DNA from: Chlamydomonas sphaeroides
Taxonomy: Eukaryota > Chlorophyta > Chlorophyceae > Chlamydomonadales > Chlamydomonadaceae
NCBI GenBank assembly: GCA_001662425.1
Contig: BDDC01001021.1
Location: forward strand, 2,662 to 34,075
Length of the DNA: 31,414 nt
Direction: 5' to 3'
Positions 1 through 12,300 of the stretch are shown here, piece by piece. The translations under genes were made by a program, and so were the position numbers. Under the pieces are notes generated by a model. It was not told the DNA's origin. It was given only the letters and a program-made list of their open reading frames with translations, and ran no database searches. Each line of letters begins with the position of its first letter. Position 1 is the stretch's first letter.

Positions 1-330
1 ACGTTGTAGGTCTGCGTCATGGACACCTGGCCCTTGTCGCCGCGGATGCCCAGCTCCATGGCGTTGGCCCTGCGTGGGTAAAAGAGGTTTAAAGGGGCCA
101 GAGGGTGGGCGTTGGGGGCGGAGTGATGGAGCGGCGGGCAGCGCAGGGCGGTGCGGCTGTCCGCAGGTGCGGCATCCCCCTCCACCCCCCATCCGACCCT
201 GCCACCCCCAACACCCCACCCCCCTCAAACCCACCCCCCCCTGCGGCTCACATGGCGGTGAGCAGCAGCGCCCAGATGTTGAAGTAGGCGGCGGTGAGGG
301 TGAGGTAGGAGTTAAGGAAGTGGCCCACGC
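1..330 (-). other. GSL block 6: start of C-terminal transmembrane region (cut by window edge)
   Basis: Exons 330-252 and 69-1. The first gives a hydrophobic helix (YLTLTAAYFNIWALLLTAM), matching the membrane segment that follows RLDWFRLMSFY in the family. The last exon (ANAMELGIRGDKGQ...) is open at the window edge. By family comparison a few hundred more residues, mainly membrane helices, should lie to the left. Confidence 0.85.
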
Positions 331-3300
331 CTGGGGTGAAATGCGCCAGACAGCAGAGGGCCGTGTCTCCATCCGACCAAGGCAAGGCAGGCTGTGACAA
401 TTCCCCCTCCCCCTCCTTCCCGGCCCCCCTCCTTTCCGGCCCCCCTCCTTCCCGCTCCCCCTCCTTCCCGCTCCCCCCTGCTGCCTCCCCCCCACCTCCG
501 TGGTAGAAGCTCATAAGCCGGAACCAGTCCAGCCGGGTGCCCAGGCGGTGCACCTCGCGGCTGGTGGCCAGGTCGGCGGCGCCCCCGCTGATCTTCTTCT
601 GGTAGCCCAGGATGGAGTCGAAGCCCATGTCGCGGCCCTGGTGGCAGATGGAGGGAGGTAGCGGGGATGAGGGGAAAGGGGGCAGGATGGCGGCGGATCG
701 ATGGCGGCTGAGGAGGAGGGCGCGGGGCCTAGATGGGGGGGCCTAGGTGGGGGTGTCTAGGTTGGGCGCAGCTCAGGTTGGCGCGCAGCGAGCAGCACGA
801 CCCCCACAAGGGTGCAAGGCGCCGCACCTTGCCGCAGCTGATGTACTCCTTGTAGCTGCGGGGAGGGGGGGGTGAGGAGGCGTGGACCAAGGAGGGGGTG
901 AGGGGGTAGGGGGTGTTGGGCGGGAGGAGGCGGGCGGCAGGGCAGGGCGGACAAGGGTGTCCTCGTTGGGCGGCCCCCACTGGGCGCCCTGCCCTCCCTG
1001 CCCTCCCTGCCCTCCCTGCCGGGCTCACCGGATGCGGCCGCCCCTCAGCGTATGCGCCGCGCCGATAAAGTAGTCCTCGCTGATGTGCAGCGTGCGGGTG
1101 CCCTTGCTCATGCCGCCGCGCGTCATGACGTGCTGCAGGTGGGTGCGCGAGGGGAGGGCGCGGGGGGAGTGAGGGACTGGCTTGCAGTCTCCGGACGCAA
1201 GGCGTGGCCGAGGGGCGGTAGAGGTTGAGGTGGGCTCGCGTAGGACCGTGCGGCCGACGGCCGCCCCCCTTCCTTACCATGCCTCCCTTCCCCCTCTTCC
1301 CCTCCACCTCCCTGCGCCGCCCTGCCTCACCAGCTTGTTGAACACATCGGGGTGGCCTGCGAGGAACGAGTGAGGGCATAAAACGGGTAGAGGTTGCGAA
1401 AGCAGCGACGAAGGGGTGGGGCCAGGAAAGGGAGTTGGACGGAGGAAGTGGGACGGGTGCGGGCAGGCGGCAGGTCACAGGGTCTGCAGGCGCTGGCTAG
1501 ACCCCTCTCGGCCCCATCCCTCGGCCCTCCTTCCCTTCCCTCCCTATGCCTGCCCCTCCACTTCCATCCCCTGCCCTCCCTGCTGCTACCTACTCCCTTA
1601 CCCTTGTCCCGCAGCTTGGTCCTGTCACCCGGCTCTTATTCCATCCTCCCCCGCCCCCTCTCCCACCTCCCTCCCACCCCTCCCCCTGCGCACCATAGTG
1701 CATGCGCACTCGCGCCGGCTTGGTCATGATGCGGCTCTGGATGGTGGCGAACGAGTACTCGGTGGCGGCGGCGTACTGGCCCAGCGCACCTGGGATGCGG
1801 GGGGAGAGGAGGCCGGGCACAGCGTGAGGGGAGCGCGGCAACTACTACAGTGGGGGGGGAGTACCATGGGAATAACTACAGTGGGGGGAGGGGGAGCTGC
1901 GTGGAGCGCGGCTGAGGGACCACCTCTGTTGGTGTTTGCCCTCCCAGCATTCTAACGCTGCCTCCCGCCGGGCTTCCATTCCCTCCGCCCCTCCCATCTT
2001 CCCCCCGCCCACCGGTGTTAGCGCTGAAGATCCACTCTCGGAAGCCCACCAGGGCTGTGGGGAAGGCGCGCTTCATGCGAGACAAGATCACGAAGCGCAG
2101 CTGGTAGGGTGGAGGGCAGGAAGGCAGGGGTCAGGGCAGAAGGGGGAAGGACAGGACGCGTGTGCTGCACGGCTTGGGGCCGCGAGGATGCCACGACGGC
2201 AGAGCCCCGCTGCCTCTTGACGCAGCTCGCTCCACACACCCGCACGCCCGCAGGCCCGGCACAGGGCGCCGCACAGGGCGCCTCCCCACCTCGGCCGCCG
2301 TCATGTGAGGGCTGAGCACCTGGTTGGGTGCGTCGTCGGCGAACAGCACGTACTGCGCGGTGGGGTTGCTGGGCTGCAACTCGCCTGGGGTGGGACAGGC
2401 AGGGCAGCGACGGGACGTGCATCGCATCCACACCCACAGCTGCTGCACTGGGCACCGCTGGGCACCGCGCGCTGCCGTCCACCCGGACTGTCGGTGCCCG
2501 GCATCACGCCCTGCTTTCCCCGCCCAGGCTCACTGAGCAGGTTGCGTATCTTGAAGGCCTCCGCCACGAAGTTGTCCTGGTTCATGTCGATGGCCTGAAA
2601 AGCGGGGGAGGAGCGGGGGCCGAGGACGGCAGCGAGGCAGTGAGGGCGGCTGTGCGTGGCCGAGCAGGACGGCGGCCTTGCTGCCAGCCCGTCCCTGCTT
2701 CACAGCCACACGTGCTCCCCGGCCCCGCCCGCCACCGCCCCCCCAGCCCCGGGCCCCACCTGCAGCCCCTCGTTATGCACAAACACGGCCGCGTGGTTCT
2801 GGTTCTCAGGCTTGCCCTCGCCCAGCACGATGCCGCGGGAGGAGTACCTGAGCGGGGGAGGCAGACGGGGGAGGCGGGCGGAGGAGGCAGGGATGGCAAT
2901 CGAGCGAGCGACCACGGGCGATGTAACAAGGCAAGAACCACGTGACGAGCGGCACGATAGGCGCGCGGCTTTCTCCCTCCGCCCAGTGCACACGCGCCAG
3001 CCCCTCCCGCGCCCCTCCTCGCCTGTTGATGGGCAGCCGGATGCGGTAGGCCTCGACGATCTTCTGGAAGGGGTGGCTGGGGTCCACGATGGGGTCGGCG
3101 GGCCTCCTGTTGCGGATGAGCACGCTGTACTGCATGGGCCCCCGCTCGGTGTGCGGCGCGTCGTCCAGGTAGGCCACCTTGAGGCTGGGGAAGCTGCGGG
3201 GAAGGTGAGGGGAAGGGGCGGGAAAAATGGGGGGAGGGGGAAAGGCAGGTTCAGACCGGCTTGGAGCTACCCCCGCCGGTGCCCACCCCGGCCCACCCTC

Positions 3301-6300
3301 CCGCCCCCATCCCGCCCTCCCCCGCCCTCCCCTCACCGCTGCACCAGCGTGTCCACGCCCTGCGCCAGCTGCCTCAGCCTCAGGTCGGTGCTGCGCGCGT
3401 TGCGGCCGTAGGTCTGCACCGCCACCACGTACTCGAACTTGGAGGCCACCATGGAGTCCACCCAGCGCTCGTAGTCGGGCTCGGTGATGCCTGGAAGGGG
3501 GCGGGGGATGGCAGGGGAGGCGGGGGCAGCGGGGGAGGTAGGGGCGGGTCATGGCGGCCTACGGCTGGGGCCCCTCTCGTGGTAGCGGTGAGGGCAGCAG
3601 CTCATGGGCCACCCTCGTGCTCGTAGGTATGGCCATGCGGCTTGCGCCAGTACCAAAGCAGCGTGCAGCTCAGCCCCCAGCACCTTGCCGCCGCCCGCTT
3701 GCCCCGCCCCGGGCAACGCCCCGCCCCATGAGCTGTAGAAGCCCCCGCCCCTGCCCCCGCCGCCGCCGCCACTCACCCACTGGCAGCGGGTACTCGAGCC
3801 TGCACAGCACCTTGAGCGCCCGCTCGTAGCACATCATGCCGCGCACCGTGCGAGCCAGCAGCTGGCCGCGGTACGAGGCCCACAGCTGCAGCTCGGTGCG
3901 GAAGTCGAACAGCAGCCCGCCTGGGGGAGGAGCAGCGGAGGGGGGAGCGGTGCAGTGTAGGGATAGTGAGCGCGCTGGCTCAAGCCCTTGATGTAGGAAA
4001 CAGCACATGGGGGCGGCGGAGGGGAGGGAGTGGGGGACAGGGAGGGTGTGAGCGTGGCCCTGAGCGCTGCGGCGCGGCCTCGCCCCCCCCCTGCTGCTGC
4101 TGCGTCCCCCTCACCAGGCCCAAAGTCCAGCTCCGTGACCTCCGCCCAGTCGGGGATGTCCACCGAGGGGCCCACCTGGAGGGGAGCGGGAGCGTGTTGG
4201 GCGGGTGAGGGATGGAGGGGTTGCAGGGAGGTGGAGGTGAGGGCCGCAGAGGAGGTGGAGGCGGAGGTGGAGGTGAGGGCCGCAGAGGGAGGGGGCGCCC
4301 CGGGCGGCCCTCACCAGGCCGGGTGCCACAGGCAGCGGCGCAACGCACCCCGCAGCCGCAGCTCGAGCGCGGTGCCAGACCCGGGCAGAGGCGCCGCCCC
4401 TGCCCTGACCTGCGAAGCCCCTGCTGTGCCCAAGCCACTTACCACGCGCCGGATGCGCTCCTTGAAGTTGGCCCACTCGCTGGTGAACATGGCCCTCATG
4501 TAGGCCATGAGCGTGAAGCCGTCGTCCGTCTCGCTGAGCAGGTCAGTGACTGGGGGCGAGGGGAGGCGGTGTCAGGGGCGGGGAGGGGAGGTGGGGGCGG
4601 GGGGTGAGGGCACGGCAGACAGGGTTCGCCGGGGCTGGCCGTCGGCGCATGGTAGGCTTGCGCCCTCCCCGCTCTTCCCTCGCGGCTCCCTGCGGCCGCC
4701 AGCAGCCGCCACCCGCTCACTCTTCTTCTTCCTCAGCCCCAGCTCCTCCGCCGCCAGCCCGCTCTCCACCGCGTACAGCACGTCCTCCTCGTAGGCGGGC
4801 GTCAGCACGCTCCAGCTGGGCATCATCTCCAGGCTCTCAGGGCGGTCCAGCGAGGGGTGGCCCAGGCTGCGGTGGGGGGCGGAGGCAGGCAGGGCAGCCA
4901 GGGGCGGGGTGAGGGGTGAGGGGTTGCAGGCAGGTGACAGGGATGCGCGCCAGGGTGCATGACTTGGGACTAGCTGGACCCGGGTAGAGCCGGCTGCATG
5001 TGCACCACCCTTCCTTTCCCGACGCCGCTGCCCCCGCCCCCCCTGTGTGTGGTGACACCCGGGCGGTGGCGTTGCTAAGGGCAGGGACAGCTGAGTGCGC
5101 CCCTCGCTCCCATCTTTCCCGCCACCGCCGCCCACCCACCTGTTGATGAAGAAGCCCAGCACCCGCTGCGCCTCCTCGCCCTGCGGCGTGGCGTCGGCGC
5201 TGGTGGTGGTCAGCATCTGCCTCAGCACGGCCGTGACCTGAGGGAAGGGAGAGGGAGGGGTAGGGAGGCATGGGCGATAGGAGAAAGGTTTGTAGGTGAG
5301 CGGAGCCCGAGCACGGCGGCTGGCGTTCGACAACGTAGCCCTCCTGCCCTGCCGTCTGTCCTACACAGCAGCTACCTTCACCCAACTGTTCCTCCCCCGG
5401 TCCCTGCCCCCCTCCCCTCCATGTCTGTCTCGCCTGCAACAGCACGTTGGTGTTGGTGCTCACGTCCTCCATGGCCACCGCCTTCTTGAGCACCGCCTTG
5501 ACCGTCTCGGGGTCCTTGCGCAGCTGCGGGAGGGTGGAGGGGAAAGAGCGAGGGAGACGGAGCAGGCCAGGGGGCAGGCAGCGTGCGAGGGGCGTGTCAG
5601 GGGATCCCCGGCACCCCTCCGCCGCATGCCTTGCTCCTCGCGTCGCGCCGTCTGCGCTCCCCTCTCGAGCCCTCGTCTGCCGCCTCACCCTGTCCTGCAT
5701 GTCGCGGATGACCTGAGCGGGCAGGAAGGGGAAAGGGTGGGCATGCCATAAAAAGGAAGAGGAGGGGACAGCAGCGACGGGTAGCGAGCACAGCCGTCGC
5801 GACCCCGGCGATCCTGAAGTCGCCGGACGTGCACCCCCCACCCGCCTAACGCAGCCACGCCCACCCCCCACACCCCGTCTCCCCACGCCCACCCCCGCTT
5901 CCCCGCCCACCTCGAACAGCGTCAGCGCGCCGTCCAGGTCCTCGTCGTACACCCGCCGCAGCTCCCACATCTTCTGCACCGCGTAGCACTCGGACTCGAT
6001 GCCGTGCAGGATGACCATCAGGTGGTCGGCGAACTCCTGAGCAGCGGGGGGGGCGGGGCGGAGGCAGGTGCCCGGCAGGACAGGGCGTGAAGAGGTGCGT
6101 GCGGCCGTGGGCGGGTGTGCGGACGTGCGGACGTGGAGGGGATACGCAGGTGTGTGCGGGCATGCTGGACGAGCAGTACAGGGCGTGCGCGTGGAGGGGC
6201 AGACGGGGTGGGGGATTGGCTATTGGGGCCCCAGGTCCTCACACGGTGGAACGGCGGGGCCTGAGCCCGACCCTTTGCATAGCTTCACGCCGCCGGCCCG

Positions 6301-9300
6301 CCGCTCCGCCGCCCCGGGCGCACCCACCCCGAATCCCCCCGCCCCCGCCCCCGCCCCACCTTGACGTCGAAGGGCACCTCCCTGGTGCGCACGGTGTGCT
6401 CGATGAGGCCGATGAGCTTGATAGCGCTGTCGAAGGCGCGCTTGCGCAGACCGATGTGCTTCACGTTGACGATGCCGCCGTACAGCCCCGTGGTCATGAT
6501 CACGTGCGCGTGCTTGCCTGGGGGCCGGCCAGGGGGAGGCAGGGGGCGGTGTCGGAAGGCTATCAGTCAGGGCGTGCTCTCTCCACGGATCCCCTTTGGG
6601 ACGGCATCGAGGGGAGTGGCACACGCGCAAGCCAACTGAGCTCGTGTCCTCCTGGGGTGAAGTGCTCTTCCTGCTCACCCCCATATCCCTTCCCCCTCCC
6701 GCTCCCCCTCCGCACCGCTCATGATGCCCAGCTGGCACGCCATCCAGGTGGCCAGCACCCGGAACTCCGTCAGCACCATGACCTGACGGGGCGGGGGGAG
6801 GGGAGGGCCAGACCGCAGCTCATCAGATGAACGGACGCATCGGTGCGTCACATGTGAACTCATTTTGATACTCAAGCTTGTACGTATTGCGCTCTCCCGG
6901 ATCCTAAGGGAGGGGGCAAGGTCTCCGTGGCCGCGGTGCCGCACCTGCGCGGTGTTGACGCGGCCCGTGTCGATGACCTTGCGGATCTGGCCCGCGAAGA
7001 AAAAGGTGGGCAGCAGGATGGGCCGCAGCCCGTGCAGCTTGCCGGATGCCTCCAGCCTGTGAAAGGGTGGGGCAGAGCAGACGGGCAGGGAAGGGTAGGC
7101 ATGGGGGGCCAGCGGTCAGGGGTCAGGGCCATGCGTCAGCCCTACCATAGCCACGGGCATGCACGTGCCGCTGCCTGCCCTTCCACCCGCTCAACATGGG
7201 CCCTTGGCACAGTAGAGCTCGCGCGTATGCTAGCCCGCTCCCTGCCCTTCCACCCGCCCCACCTGACGAACTTGAGCAGGTCCATCTCCTTGTCGCTGAT
7301 GAGGTCGCCCTCGCGCAGGTCGTCGCAGATGGCGTCCCACGCCTCGGCGAAGGAGCTCCACATCATCATCTGGCGGTGGCGGTGGCGGGTGGGGGCGTAG
7401 TAAGTGGGTAGAGGTTGCGAGAGCAGTGGCAAAGGGCCCCGTGCAGCCAACACTCCCAAGTGCGGGAGGGGCAGCTGGCGGCCAGGGCGCAAAGGGCCTC
7501 CCGCTGCGCCGCATTGCCCCGCCCCCGTACCCATGCCATGCCGCCCTGCTCCCTCCCCCTGGCCCTCCCCTCCCCTCGCCTCTCCTCCCCTCCGCCCCTC
7601 CCGCCACCTGGGCCCCCCACCTGCTCCGACACCACGTCCAGCTCGTCCTCTTCCATGGCGTTGAGCTCCTCGGTGCCCATCAGCACCATGCTGGTGGTGC
7701 GAGTCGCCATGTCCCGCTGAGACACCTGGAGGGCCGGGACCCGGCAGCAGCCAAGGGAGGCGGAGGGGCGCGAGCGTCACAAGGGCGGAGTAGCGGACGC
7801 ACGCGGTGCAGCAGGGCCCTCGTTGGTGGGGACGCAAACCAGCAACACGCGGCGTGGCGGCAGCCCTGCCCCGCCCTGCCCTCGCTGCCCCGGGCCCCGT
7901 CCTCCTGCCCTCCCTCCCCGCCCCCATCCCTCCATCCCCCCAAGCCCCACCTGCGCCGCAATGCTGTGCTTGCGCTCCCACTTGGCAAACTGCTTCTGCT
8001 CGTACACGCTGCTGTCGGCGGCGCTGATGGACTTGGTGCGAGCCAGCGTGGTGCTGCCCGCCATGCCGGGGCCCATGGAGGCGCGCCGCCGCGCGATGCT
8101 GACGTCGCCGCCGTGGGAGCCGCCAAAGCCGCCAAAGCCGCCCGCCGCGGCCGGGCCCATCGACATGCGCCGCCCCTTCATGCTCTTGTCCCCCGGGTGG
8201 TGGCCGCCCCGCATGCTCTTGTCGCCCATGTGGTGGCCCGGCCCGCCCCGCATGCTCTTGTCGCCGCCGGCGCCCTTCCTTGCCATGTCCCTCAAGGAGC
8301 CGTCCAGGTGCGAGCGCGCGCTGCCGCGGGAGGCGTGCCGCCCCACGGCGCCGTCCTCGGCGTCGGCGTCGCCGGCGCCCGCTCCGGCGGTGCCTGCGGC
8401 GGCGCCCGCGTTGGCCATGAAGAGGGCGGCGAAGAAGGAGGCGCGCCGCTGCTGGTTCTGGCCCGTGGGGCTGTGGAGGGGCGGGAAGGAGAGGATGGGG
8501 GCCAGCGACAGCGAGAGTGTGCGACGGGGCACGCTACCTCGAGCGACCCATGGGACGCGGCGAGGTGCCGACAGAGGTGCATGAGCAGGAGTAGGCAAGA
8601 GGGAGGGTTGGGCCGGGCGCCGTCCACGCGTCGGCACGGCCAAGCGCACGCGGACTTGGGAGGCCCGCGGCGGCAGCCAGGTGGATGGGGGCCGGGGGCA
8701 GCGACCGGGCGCCGGGCGCCCTGGTGGCGCCGTGCTGGCTGGTTTTGCAGGTGCCGGGAAGGGGCGGCGCCGAGTGAGGGTTCCGCACTCACGCTGGCGG
8801 CGGCGCCCTGAGCTTGGGCTTGTCGGACTTGGGCGCCCGCAGGTTGGCGTTGTCCTCGTACTCCTCGGGCACCGACACTGGGCAGGGAGGGGGAGGACGG
8901 GCAGGGAGGTGGCGACGAGGAGGGCAGCAGCAGCAGGTTGCGCAGCAGCGCGCGCCCGCCTTGCTGCAGGTGACGCCATGCTCGCGACTGCCTCCATGCT
9001 GCGCCAGGCGACACGCCCCCCTCGTCCTTGCCAGTCCCAACCTGCTTTATCCCACAACCACTTCCCCTCCGAGTGCACCCACCGCTAAGCCCCAGAAACT
9101 TCTTGCTGCGCAGGCTGCTCTTGCTCGGGACCAGCTTGCCCGATCCCGCGCCTCCGCCTCCTGCTGCTCCTCCGCCTCCTGCTCCTCCTCCCCGCCCGCC
9201 GCGCAGGTCGGGCTCCGACCCCGCGGGCGCCAGGTGGCCAATGTCCATGTCGTCGTCGTCGTCGGGCCCATCTGCGTCGGCTCCAGGCCGCAGGCCCCGG

Positions 9301-12300
9301 AAGCCCACGCTCTTGGAGGGGTTGCGGCTATCGGACACCTCGTTGCCTTCGCTGTCGGCTCGCATGATGGGCACCTCGGACAGCAGCACCGGGCCACGGC
9401 CGCGGCCGCCGCGGGGCGCGGGCGGCGGGCTGCCGTGGTAAGAGGAGGAACGAGCAGGGGACAGGCGGGCGCGTGAGGGAGGGGCAGTGGCTGCCGCTGG
9501 CCCCGCTGCTGCCCCAGGCTTGTGGCCCCACACACCCGCCAACCCCCTGCACGCACCTGAGCCCGTCCAGCTCCTCATCACTGAGTCCCTCAGCCACCGG
9601 CCCGCCAGCGCCGCCTGCCCGTCGCCTGCCGCCGCCGCGGCCCAAGCCCGCCCACGACTCCACCCCCGCGACACCGCCGCCGCCCGAGCCGTCCGGGCTG
9701 GGGTGCACCAGCACGGAGCACGCGGCCGGGCCCAGCTCCGTCACCGGGCCGCTGGGCTCCTGCCGCTGGGCCGCCGCGGCCCGGCCGGAGCCCAGCCACG
9801 GCCACGGCCACAGCCGCAGCCGAGGGGCGGGCTGCCCCGAGCCGGGCTCGGCCCCTGCCGGCGCCAGCGCCAGCGCCGGGTCGAAGTCCGAGTGCCCCGG
9901 GCCCAGCAGCTCCTCGGGCCGCCAGTCGGGGTGCAGCCGCCGCTGCAGGTGGCAGGCGGCGGAGGGCGCGCCGGCGGCGGCGGCGGCGGCGGCGGAGCGC
10001 GGCGAGCGGGGCCGGGCCGCGGCTGCGGAGGCCGGGCTGGCGACGGGCGGCGCGTGGGGCTGCCACGCGGCGCGGCTGCGCGTGTCGCTGCTGCTGGCGA
10101 GGCGCTCGGTGGCCTCGGCGATGGGCTCGGGGTACACCTGCAGGGTGCGGGCCAGGCAGGCAGCAGGGGTTGCGGTGGCGGCGCGCCGGGGGCAGTGTCC
10201 GCTCTGTGCCGCTGGCCACGTACCCTGCGCTACCAACCCCTGCCCCCCCACCACCGCACCTGGTTACCGCTGCCCAGCCTGCGCGGCACGCCCGCCACCG
10301 CGCGGACGGGCAGCTCCTCCCCGGTGTCCGATCTGCGCAGTCCGCCGCCGCCGCCCACCGTGCCCGCCGCCGCCGGCGCCTGGCCGGACGTTGTGCCGGT
10401 CGCGGAGCTGCGCCGGCCGCCGCCAAACAGCGACCACGGCAGCGGCGAGCTCTGCACCTGCGGCTGCGCGGCGGGCTCGCCCGAGGCCGTGGTGCGCGCC
10501 CTGGCGCCGGCCCCTTCCGCGGACTCGTGCCGGCCGCCAAATAGGCTCGGCAGCTTGGCCCCGGCCGTGGCGGCGCCGCTGTGCTCAATCTCGCCAGGCG
10601 CCGAGGAGCGGCGGTTCACAAAGAGCCCCTGCGGCGCAGCGCTGGGCTGCAGCAGCGTGCCACCGGGGGCCTCGCCCGCGGCCGAGTGGCGCCAGCCGAA
10701 GATGCCGCCGCCGCCGGGCTTGTTGGAGCCCTCCTTGAAGTCCTGGCCCACCAGCGCGGCGCCGCCGCGGCCGCCGCGCGCGGCGATGGCGGTGACGCTG
10801 CCGGCCGCAAGGGCCTTGCTGGCGGTGGCAAGCTGGCCGCCGCCCTGCGTGCCGGCGGCGCCGCTGACGGTGCCGCCACTGACGGTGCCGGCGGCGGCGG
10901 CGGCCTTGTCCCCGCCCACTGCCTTAACTCCCTTGCCCTCCACCTCGCTGCAGGCGCAGGGGATGATGTGCAGGGAGAGAGGAGGGGCAGAGACGGAAGC
11001 GAGTGAGGTTCGGTTGCATGGCAGTCCCACCATCGCAGGGGACACCACACTCGCAGGCACAACGCATTGTCAGGGGGCAGGCAAGGGGCATGTTGCCGGC
11101 GAGCGTGGTGGCGAGCGCACGTCTCCTCGCAGTGCACGGGCTGACCTGGAAGGGGCTGCCTTGCCGGCCGTCATGTTGACCTTCTTGAGCAGCTGGTTCT
11201 GAGAGGGGCAAGAGGGTGGGTCGTAAAAGGGCGAGGTGATTAGGATGGGCAGGGGGTGAGCGCAGCGGGCAGGGCGTGGCCCCTAGCCGGCCGGAGGTCG
11301 GGCGGTGGTGCGTGAGGCTGCACCACAAGGCAGGGCCCCACGGGGCTGAGCGCTGCACGTGCCGCCGGCCCCTACACCTGCAGCGCGCATCTCATCCCAC
11401 GGACCTGCCGTGCACGGATCTCCTCGGGCGTCACGATCTTGATCTTGAACATCTGCCCGTCGCTGACCGTCGGCTTGCTGCCGCCGCCGTTGACGACGCC
11501 GTCGCCGTCGGCCGCCGCCTGCGAGCTGGCGCTGCGGGCGCACAGGGACCCGACCAGGGCGGGGAGGCTGCTGCTGACCACAGCAACGCGGCTGCCGCAG
11601 CTCAAGCCCTGGCCCCAGCGGGGGCGCCTCCGCCTCCACAGGCCCCAAACAAGCACTCCTGCATGGTGCCGCACCGCTCACCTGATGGTGTGGAACAGCA
11701 GGTTCTTCTGGTTTTCGTTGCCCGTGAAGCTCATGCAGCGGATCCACCACCTAAAACACACACGGAGCACAACACACACGGGCATGGGCCGTGTCAGCTT
11801 CAGCAAAGAATGCGGTGCTCCTCCAACGGACCACACCTGTGACGCACAACCACACACGGAGCAGAGGCGCCACGGTTCAGGGTCGCGAGGGGACGCGAGG
11901 CCACGCCGCCGCATGCTGCCCGGGCACCGGTGCTCGGCCTCCCTCGCCCCGCCCATCTCTCGTCTTCCCCAGCCCCATGCCACTCGCACCTGGGCGGCGA
12001 CTTGTGGAACTCGCGCACCAGGTCCTCCCAGCTGGAGATGACGCCCAGGTCCAGCTTGACTAGGCCGTGGAACACACCAAAGCCAGTCACCACTGGGCAG
12101 TTGAGGTGAGGAGGAGGCAGAAGGGGGGGGGGGGCAGGTTGGAATGGGGAATGAGCGGGCGGGTAAGTGGTGGTGGAGTCGGAAGGCGGCGGCTGGTGCC
12201 CGGGAAAGGGCGCAGGTGCAGCAGTAAGTGGCGTGTTGTGGGTCTGTGGAAGGGCGCGGGCGCGGGCCCTGGGCGCTCACCAAACTGGTAGAACAGCGCC

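Larger units (their letters stand above)
7621..11531 (-). other. GSL block 4: central insertion of about 835 residues, repeat- and phosphosite-rich
   Basis: Exons 11531-11405, 11198-11146, 10947-10260, 10137-9557, 9429-9083, 8877-8793, 8470-7951 and 7725-7621 (roughly residues 1459-2294). It sits between the last helix of the first membrane bundle and the start of the catalytic region, where plant enzymes have only a few dozen residues. It contains four copies of an (I/L)F..R(R/H)S.A.G motif (10392-10707), a poly-Ala stretch, an acidic DDDDDMD run, three GDKSM repeats (8160-8275) and at least six RRxS sites. It is probably cytoplasmic and disordered. No known domain was recognised. The plus strand here also carries long open frames, which are GC-rich shadows. 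Confidence 0.8.

Noticed and set aside
7426..11202. Long plus-strand open frames of 461 and 571 codons across the GSL insertion
   Set aside because: They are shadows of exons 10947-10260, 10137-9557 and 8470-7951. They run through intron sequence and lack any family resemblance.
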